A stretch of 64,000 nt of DNA from Mycoemilia scoparia (lineage: Eukaryota > Kickxellomycota > Kickxellomycetes > Kickxellales > Kickxellaceae): assembly GCA_027575805.1 (NCBI GenBank), contig JANBPU010000002.1:62001-126000 (forward strand), given 5' to 3'. The notes under the pieces are model-generated. The model saw nothing but the letters and a program-made list of their open reading frames with translations. It was not told the origin of the DNA and made no database searches. A program made the position numbers and the translations under genes. Below, piece after piece: positions 57,437 through 64,000 of the stretch. Position 1 is the first letter of the stretch. Each line of letters opens with the position of its first letter.

Positions 57437-59533
57437 ATGGCAAACAGAGCTCAAAACGTTCCCGGAAAACTAAACGAACAGATGGCCGGAATGGCAATCA
57501 AGGTTAATAATAGTAATTCTGGAGCCCAAGGAAAGCCTTCCGGCGGCCCCACCGGTAAAGCCCGGTACATACCACCACACTTGCGTGGCAAGCCTCCAAC
57601 GGCACCAATTGACAAAGATTCGGCCCTTGAGCGCACCACATCCTGGGCTGGCGATGGCACCCAGCGAGATGAGGGGAGGCGTACCCGCAGATTCAACAAT
57701 GAGTTGCACAGCGACAACAGTGTTGATCACCGTGGGTCTGGCGCGTTTGATATGCGCAGCCGCCGCGCTGACCGTGATGACTTTGGGCAAGGACGCCATG
57801 GCGATGTTGGTCGCACTTCTACCTTCAGTGGTCGGAGAGATGATAGCAGGGGGTTTGGGCGAGGATACCGCGAGCCACTTTATGGCATGTGGGAGTCCGG
57901 TAAGCACATATATGGCCGCGCCAACCCTAGGGTTGAGTGCGAGCTTTTTGGTGATCCAGAAAACAGCGATCGCAACACAGCTGGCATAAACTTTGAGAAG
58001 TACGAAGATATCCCTGTTGATGCCACTGGAAAGGATGTTCCAGAGCCAATTACCTCCTTTGACGATGCAAAGCTCGACCCGCTTCTTTTCGAAAACATTG
58101 GCAAAGCTGGGTATACTGTACCAACACCCGTCCAAAAGTATTCTATCAGCATTGGTAGCTTCAACAGAGATCTGATGGCCTGTGCCCAAACAGGTTCTGG
58201 AAAGACCGGTGGCTTCCTTTTCCCTATACTAAACCAGTCCTTCAAGGTTGGACCACCAGACGTATCACAAACTCGCTCAAATGAGATGGGCTACAGGACC
58301 CGTAAAGCAACCCCGATTGCCCTTATATTGTCCCCCACTCGTGAATTGACATCTCAAATCTACGAAGAGGCACGCAAATTCTGCTACCGCTCTTGGGTCC
58401 GCCCCTGTGTTGTCTACGGTGGTGCAGATATAGGCCAACAGATAAGACAGATGAACCATGGATGTGATCTTTTGGTTGCTACTCCAGGTCGTCTTGTTGA
58501 CCTTTTGGAGCGAGGCCGTATCACACTGGAACACATTCGCTATTTGGTTCTAGATGAGGCTGATCGCATGCTGGACATGGGATTTGAACCCCAGATTCGC
58601 AGAATTGTGGAGAGCGAGAACATGCCGGGTGTTGGTGCTCGCCAAACCCTCATGTTCTCCGCGACATTCCCCCGCGACATTCAAATGCTTGCTCGCGACT
58701 TCCTTGACAACTACATCTTCCTCTCTGTTGGTCGTGTCGGCTCAACTAGCGAGAACATTACTCAGAGGATTGAGTATGTCGAAAACCACGACAAGCAATC
58801 CGTCCTCCTTGATATCCTTTCTTCTGAGAAAGACAAGGGATTGACTCTCATATTTGTTGAAACCAAACGCATGGCAGACATGCTCAACGACTTCTTGCTC
58901 GACAATGAATTCCCAGCCACGTCCATCCACGGCGATCGTACGCAGCGCGAGCGTGAGCGCGCCCTTGACATGTTCAGGACCGGCCGTGCCCCAATTATGG
59001 TCGCCACTGCCGTTGCTGCGCGTGGTCTGGACATCCCCAACGTTACCCATGTTATCAACTACGACCTGCCCTCGGATATTGACGACTACGTTCACCGCAT
59101 CGGGCGTACCGGCCGTGCTGGTAATACCGGTATTGCCACTGGTTTCTTCAACCGTGGCAACCGCAATATTGTTAGGGATCTTGTTGAAATTCTCAAGGAG
59201 GCCAACCAAGACATCCCAGACTGGCTCTACATTGTTCAAAGCGAAAGCTCTGGATATGGCTCCCGTGGCGGACGTGGTGGACGTGGCGGTCGCGACCACT
59301 GGGGTGGTGGTGGTGGTCACCGCGGCTTCAAGGCTGGTCACAGGAACGATGTTGACCATCGCTTTAGCAGCACTGGAAGTTCTCGCCCCAGTGTTGGCGG
59401 CGGCAACAGCAGCAGCTTTGGAGGCGGAAGAGGCGGGAATGCTGGCTCCAGACACAACAGCAACAACTTTAACAGCAACTTCCCTCCCATCACACCTGCC
59501 CTTCAAAACGAATCCAAGGATAGCTGGTTCTAA
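57437..59533 (+). CDS. DED1: DEAD-box RNA helicase Ded1/DDX3
   Basis: ATP-dependent RNA helicase needed for translation initiation and stress-granule dynamics. Single exon, 698 residues. The N-terminus has RYIPPHLRG (the conserved Ded1/DDX3 PPHLR motif) and Arg/Gly/Asp-rich stretches. Helicase core: Q motif [12 protein letters not shown], motif I AQTGSGKT (about 249-256), Ia [15 protein letters not shown] in [16 protein letters not shown] (about 372), [27 protein letters not shown] and [12 protein letters not shown] (about 552). The C-terminus is RGG-rich with Gly/Ser/Asn runs and ends in DSWF, like the family's terminal W. Codon use becomes more C-ending in the second half, which also creates long antisense open frames. 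Confidence 0.97.
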   Translation: MANRAQNVPGKLNEQMAGMAIKVNNSNSGAQGKPSGGPTGKARYIPPHLRGKPPTAPIDKDSALERTTSWAGDGTQRDEGRRTRRFNNELHSDNSVDHRGSGAFDMRSRRADRDDFGQGRHGDVGRTSTFSGRRDDSRGFGRGYREPLYGMWESGKHIYGRANPRVECELFGDPENSDRNTAGINFEKYEDIPVDATGKDVPEPITSFDDAKLDPLLFENIGKAGYTVPTPVQKYSISIGSFNRDLMACAQTGSGKTGGFLFPILNQSFKVGPPDVSQTRSNEMGYRTRKATPIALILSPTRELTSQIYEEARKFCYRSWVRPCVVYGGADIGQQIRQMNHGCDLLVATPGRLVDLLERGRITLEHIRYLVLDEADRMLDMGFEPQIRRIVESENMPGVGARQTLMFSATFPRDIQMLARDFLDNYIFLSVGRVGSTSENITQRIEYVENHDKQSVLLDILSSEKDKGLTLIFVETKRMADMLNDFLLDNEFPATSIHGDRTQRERERALDMFRTGRAPIMVATAVAARGLDIPNVTHVINYDLPSDIDDYVHRIGRTGRAGNTGIATGFFNRGNRNIVRDLVEILKEANQDIPDWLYIVQSESSGYGSRGGRGGRGGRDHWGGGGGHRGFKAGHRNDVDHRFSSTGSSRPSVGGGNSSSFGGGRGGNAGSRHNSNNFNSNFPPITPALQNESKDSWF

Positions 59534-60582
59534 GAAAGGCCAGTCCTATTCCTTTGAAAGACGGCACCATCGCCGATCCGTTTGTTTCCTTACTCATACA
59601 TTTCTTTTACTTAGCACGCATGTATACCCCTTCATTGCTTAACCTCTTCAACCCGTCTAATATGCACTCTTTCGTTCTCCGCAACAGGTTTCAGGGACCA
59701 CAACCACATCTTTTACAAGGAACCCTCCAAAACTCACACAACAATTCACTCTCTATCTGTTAGTAGCAGCGGTTCACAACGGGCTTTGCTGCGTTGACCA
59801 CAGCTCTATTGGGGTCGTGTCATTGCAACTACGTTCTACCACGACATATACCCCTTGACAACATCACACACAAGACTAGGTCTTATCCATCTTCAACACC
59901 ATCGCTTTATCCCTGTAGTGGAGACGTTTTTGAGTGCACACGACACTTGGTTCTGTTGGCAGTGTACATTTTAATTTTGTTTTCAACCAATAAAAACAAC
60001 TATAAACCACAGCCTGTTTTCATGATTCTTTAATCCTAGAAATTTGATTGGCTACATGGCATCAAAGGCTGGTGGACACTGGTTGGCCAGCCTGCTATCG
60101 TTGGGTGCTAAAAGACATATGGCCTTCCGCAGCAAAGGCATTTCTTTGTTCTGTTCTGGTTTGCCCACACACACACGCATACATCACATCCATTCTCAAG
60201 GCGCACTTGGCCATCCTAGAATATACTACCTATTTGCAAATTTCTTTAGGTTTCAACCAACTTCGCCTGGCGTTTTCCTAAACAGTGTTCACAGCCTTGC
60301 TTTTGCTCTGTTGTGTTTACGAAACACCGCCCACCTGCTTCACCCCAAACATACTGTTTGTCCTTATTTTCTTGTACGCACACCTTTGGCCGTACTATTT
60401 ATTTTTATCCAAGGACGTGTTCGCGAGCATATTTTTACCCACAAGTAGCTCGCTCGCTCCCTTGCTTTCTGCCACCTCCAATTCACCAATTTCCTGAACA
60501 TCTTTGACCCTACTGATTGTGCCTTTTAGGTGCTTAGACCTTCTAGGTTCGCTTTGTCCTCTTTCGCCATTTTCGCCCCAAA
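59534..60582. other. Intergenic, pyrimidine-rich near the next start
   Basis: DED1 3' flank and promoter of the SNF2-like gene. The last 130 bp are C/T-rich on the plus strand (for example CTCGCTCGCTCCCTTGC near 60450), a common feature of fungal housekeeping promoters. No gene or repeat was seen. Confidence 0.45.
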
Positions 60583-63500
60583 ATGGATTCGGCCAAGGTC
60601 GAACCTTCGCCAGCCAGGGATCCCACAAGCCAGACCCAGCCCAACAGTAATGCGCTCTCGCCACAAAGTACGGGTCTTGGTCGGTCGACTACGGCAGCAG
60701 AAACCATTCGCAAACTCGTAGAGGTACGTTGTTGTCATTGCACATTAGAGAAAATTAAAATACAGGGTATATATACGTAGCATATATACGCTTTGCTGGC
60801 ATGCTGGAAGCATTCTCAACAATACTTTTGCTATAAATGCGTGCTATTATATAGAACATAAAGATTTTGAAGGAAAAGGGCGCCTCTCCCCAAGAGCTAG
60901 AGCCAAGAGTTAAACTGCTATATGCGATTCTGGCCCAACAAAAAAAGCTTAACAACGAAACGGACCAGCAAATATTGTCTCCCAGTATTCAGAATGGCCC
61001 TCCGCCATCATCTAGTGCTGAGCAGTCCCAGTCTCAGGTTCCAAACATTGCCCCAGATGTATCTATTTCTCCGGATCAAGGCGCTATCCTCAACAGTCAG
61101 GCCAACGCCTTTCGTATGTTGGCAAAGAACATCCCTCTGTCACAGACACAGGCGCAAGCACTTGTGAGTACCACTATTGATGAGAAAGAAAAGGCCGCTT
61201 ACCAGAAAACTGTTGCAAGCTTCGATACAGTTGGTGCCAGGGCTGTGGAGGCTATACGCAACCATTTAGACGACAATACCAGTACTGGTTCCGGTCAGGC
61301 GACAGATAAAGAGTCTATTTCAATGAAAAAGATTGAGGATAAATTACCACAGCTCATTCCCCTAATTTCGCCTTACTCTTTGCTAAAGGACCGACTGAAG
61401 AATCCTGAACAGGCATCACGTCTTCATCGATTACTTGTCCCCAGTATAACTCCTGCTGGAATAAGCCCACATGTGCTTGCCCGCGAACGCGAAAGCCGTC
61501 GCCTAGCCAGAATAAGGTATCGCATTCAAGAGCTTGAGTCCCTGCCTGCAAACCTAGCAAATGAAGAGCTTGATGTCAACTATCCAGAAGACGAAGAAAC
61601 TCCTTGGAGACCAGGACTTGTCAATTCAAACAATGCTAGTGCCAAGATAAAAGCTATAATTGAACTCAAGGCGCTCAGGCTGCATCAGAAGCAGCGTCGT
61701 TTAAGAGAAGAAATGATTGCCGGGATGGCTAAGGGGTCCGCTTTAGCCACTGCCTCGGATCGAGCTGCCTTCAGGCGCATGAAGAAGCAACTGCTTCGTG
61801 ATGTGCGCAAGACTGAACAACGTGAGCGTCAACAGAGAGCGGACCGCGAAAGGAAAGAGCAGAAGCACCATTCGCAACAACTAGAGGCGATTACCAAACA
61901 TGGCGGAGACTTGATAACATGGCATCGCAGCCACCAGCAACGTGTCTCCAGACTTGGCAAGCTTGCCATGCAATACCACACCCACGCAGAGCGTGAAGAG
62001 CAAAAGCGACTTGAGCGCATATCAAAGGAGCGTCTTAATGCTCTTAGGGCTGATGATGAAGAGGCCTATCTCAAACTCATTGATCAAACAAAGGACACGC
62101 GTATTGCACATTTGCTCAAGCAGACAAATACATATTTGGAAAGTCTCATTAGCGCTGTAAAGCAACAGAAGATGGACGTAGATGCACCCGCATCCCAAGA
62201 GGATCAAGAAGACAAGCCAGCTTGGGCTTCAGAATCACAGCAAGAAGCTGACAATGGAAAGGAAGATTACTACACATCGTCTCATAGGATTCAAGAAAAG
62301 ATCAATGAGCAGCCTACTATTCTTGTTGGTGGAAAGCTTAAAGATTACCAGCTTCGTGGTCTTGAATGGATGGTATCTCTATACAATAACAGGCTTAATG
62401 GGATCCTCGCCGATGAGATGGGTCTTGGAAAAACCATTCAGACTATCTCCCTTGTAACTTACCTTATTGAGAAGAAACAGCAAAATGGTCCATTCCTTAT
62501 CCTTGTGCCGCTCTCAACTATAACCAATTGGTCTCTAGAATTTGAAAAGTGGGCCCCAGCTGTCCGCACCATTGTCTACAAAGGAAAACCTCCAGAGCGT
62601 CGTGAACTGCAGAGACACATACGTCAGGGCCAGTTCCACGTTCTTTTGACTACATATGATTATATTATCCGCGATAGGCCTGTTCTCTCAAAGGTTAAAT
62701 GGGTTCACACCATCATTGATGAGGGTCATCGTATGAAGAATGCTGAATCCAAGCTGACGTTGACTTTGACCCAGCATTATAACAGTCGTTATCGTCTAAT
62801 CCTAACTGGTACTCCACTTCAAAACAATCTCCCCGAACTTTGGGCACTTTTGAATTTTGTCCTACCCAAGATCTTTAACTCTGTAAAAAGCTTCGATGAG
62901 TGGTTCAACGCCCCCTTCGCAAATACAGGTGGTCAAGACAAAATCGAGCTTAATGAGGAAGAGCAGCTTCTTATTATCCGCCGCTTACATAAAGTGCTTC
63001 GTCCATTCCTTCTGCGCCGCTTGAAGCGAGATGTTGAAGCTGATTTGCCTGACAAGGTTGAGCATATTGTCATGTGCAAGATGTCTCCACTCCAGCAGAA
63101 ATTATATAATCAAATGCGCAAACATGCTACGCTTTTCAATGTACAATCTGATGGAGGAAAAGGGGGTGCGCGCAGCTCAATCTCTGGTCTTAGCAATACT
63201 ATTATGCAGCTTCGTAAGATTTGCAATCATCCATTTGTTTATTCGGAAGTTGAAAGTGTTATTAATCCAACTCACACAAACAACGAACTTCTTTTCCGTG
63301 TGGCAGGCAAGTTTGAATTGCTTGATCGTATTCTGCCCAAGCTTTTTGCTACCAACCATAAGGTGCTGATGTTTTTCCAAATGACTCAAGTCATGACAAT
63401 TATGGAAGATTTCTTAACGTGGCGCGGCTGGCGCAGTCTTCGACTCGATGGGTCAACCTCTGATGATCTGCGTAGAGAGCAGATGCACATCTTCAATAGT

Positions 63501-64000
63501 CCAGACTCACCTTTCCAGATATTTTTGCTCAGTACCAGAGCTGGTGGACAAGGTCTCAATCTTCAGACAGCAGATACTGTAATCATATTTGACTCTGACT
63601 GGAATCCTCACCAGGATCTTCAAGCACAAGATCGTGCACATCGTATTGGTCAAAAGAATGAAGTCAGAATCCTCCGTTTGATTACACAAAAATCAGTTGA
63701 AGTCAGTATTCTTGAAAGGGCTCAGTACAAGCTCGACATTGATGGTAAGGTCATTCAAGCTGGAAAATTTGATAATAATAGTACTCCGGAAGAGAGAGAG
63801 GCATACCTACGCTCGCTATTGAAAGCTGATGACGATGATCCCGAGGAATCCTTGGACAATCAAGATGAAGAGAATAAAGATGAGTATCTTAATCAACTGA
63901 TTTCTCGCAGCGATTTCGAGAAAGAGCTATTCGAAAAGATGGATAAAGAAAGAGTTGCAAGAGAAGCAGAGCTAGCTAAAGACTTTGGTGGCCCAGGAGA
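60583..64000 (+). CDS. SNF2/STH1-type chromatin-remodelling ATPase, C-terminus cut by window edge
   Basis: ATPase of a SWI/SNF or RSC-class remodeller. Exon 1 is 60583-60723; exon 2 starts at about 60855 (VE|NIKILKEKG) and stays open to the edge. Near residues 125-150, NAFRMLAKNIPLSQTQAQAL resembles the QLQ motif. An HSA-type basic helix follows (ARERESRRLARIRYRIQELESL and KALRLHQKQRRLREEMI). The helicase has LKDYQLRGLEWMVSLYNN, motif I ADEMGLGKTIQT (about 570), motif II IIDEGHRMKN, LTGTPLQNNLPELWALLNF, then lobe 2 with FLLSTRAGGQGLNL and DRAHRIGQ. The post-ATPase region (SVEVSILERAQYKLDIDGKVIQAG) is the SnAC start. A bromodomain would lie past the edge. Snf2 versus Sth1 cannot be settled here. 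Confidence 0.95.

Noticed and set aside
57470..58189. Open frames over 230 codons antisense to DED1, and a similar one at 58742-59506
   Set aside because: They mirror the Gly/Arg-rich and C-ending codons of DED1, show no domain, and lie wholly inside a certain gene.
1..64000. tRNA, rRNA, CRISPR arrays and autonomous transposons
   Set aside because: Read by eye for T-loop-like GGTTCNANTCC motifs, regular spacer arrays and transposase or reverse-transcriptase motifs; none found. A covariance-model scan could still reveal a small RNA.

Overview
The window is AT-leaning, intron-rich nuclear DNA from a fungus, most likely an early-diverging lineage (Mucoromycota or Zoopagomycota grade). Fungal marks are a Bem3-type PX-PH-RhoGAP protein, an SSU1/TDT-type transporter, IDH1, Sec27, Ded1 and an STH1/SNF2 ATPase. 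A phenylalanine-4-hydroxylase argues against the well-known Dikarya, most of which lack it. I could not place the organism further. Most introns are about 50-160 nt and GT-AG. At least two GC-AG introns are supported by reading frame and homology. No rRNA, tRNA or CRISPR array was seen.

Layout. 1-2273: cullin, minus strand, truncated by the left edge. 2721-3311: small basic protein, minus. 4069-6421: MCM-binding protein, minus. 7297-9203: MFS transporter, minus. 9204-12377: long gene-poor gap. 12378-13585: Ser/Pro-rich orphan, minus. 15855-17015 (minus) and 17528-18805 (plus): a divergent pair, a mitochondrial APS/PAPS-type carrier and NFS1 cysteine desulfurase. 19081-20935: membrane RING-H2 protein, minus. 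21714-24789, plus: a two-TM protein and a MEX67/NXF-like export factor. 25293-27030: cap 2'-O-methyltransferase-like protein with altered catalytic motifs, plus. 27031-28389: repeat island. 28390-29406: possible PAC1/Pba1-like protein, plus. 29961-32118 (Ash2, minus) and 32485-33698 (Trm9, plus) are divergent. 34062-38936: single-exon Bem3-like RhoGAP, minus. 39646-41156: IDH1, minus. 41447-42793: TDT transporter, minus. 43600-45108: phenylalanine hydroxylase, plus. 45474-48702: beta'-COP, minus. 49.0-49.5 kb: second repeat island. 49952-51640: Tudor-like orphan, minus. 52117-55166: SUN-domain protein, minus. 55905-56730: PRELI-domain protein, minus. 57437-59533: Ded1, plus. 60583 to the right edge: SNF2/STH1 ATPase, plus.

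The genes are mostly housekeeping: ubiquitin ligation, replication licensing, Fe-S/sulfur metabolism, mRNA export and translation, COPI traffic, nuclear envelope and chromatin. They do not form a functional cluster. The one suggestive pairing is the sulfur-related carrier/NFS1 divergent promoter.

Two dispersed repeat families sit only between genes. Family A is about 145 bp and is seen in seven copies, two of them as an inverted pair around 330 bp of unrecognised sequence. Family B is a 100-135 bp MITE with terminal inverted repeats of about 25-30 bp and probable TA target duplications. The most unusual genes are the cap-methyltransferase-like protein lacking the catalytic Asp, the MEX67-like protein with no room for a C-terminal UBA-like domain, and the fungal phenylalanine hydroxylase.

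Exon boundaries were worked out by eye from splice signals, phase and remembered family alignments. They may be off by a base or two, and no database search was run.
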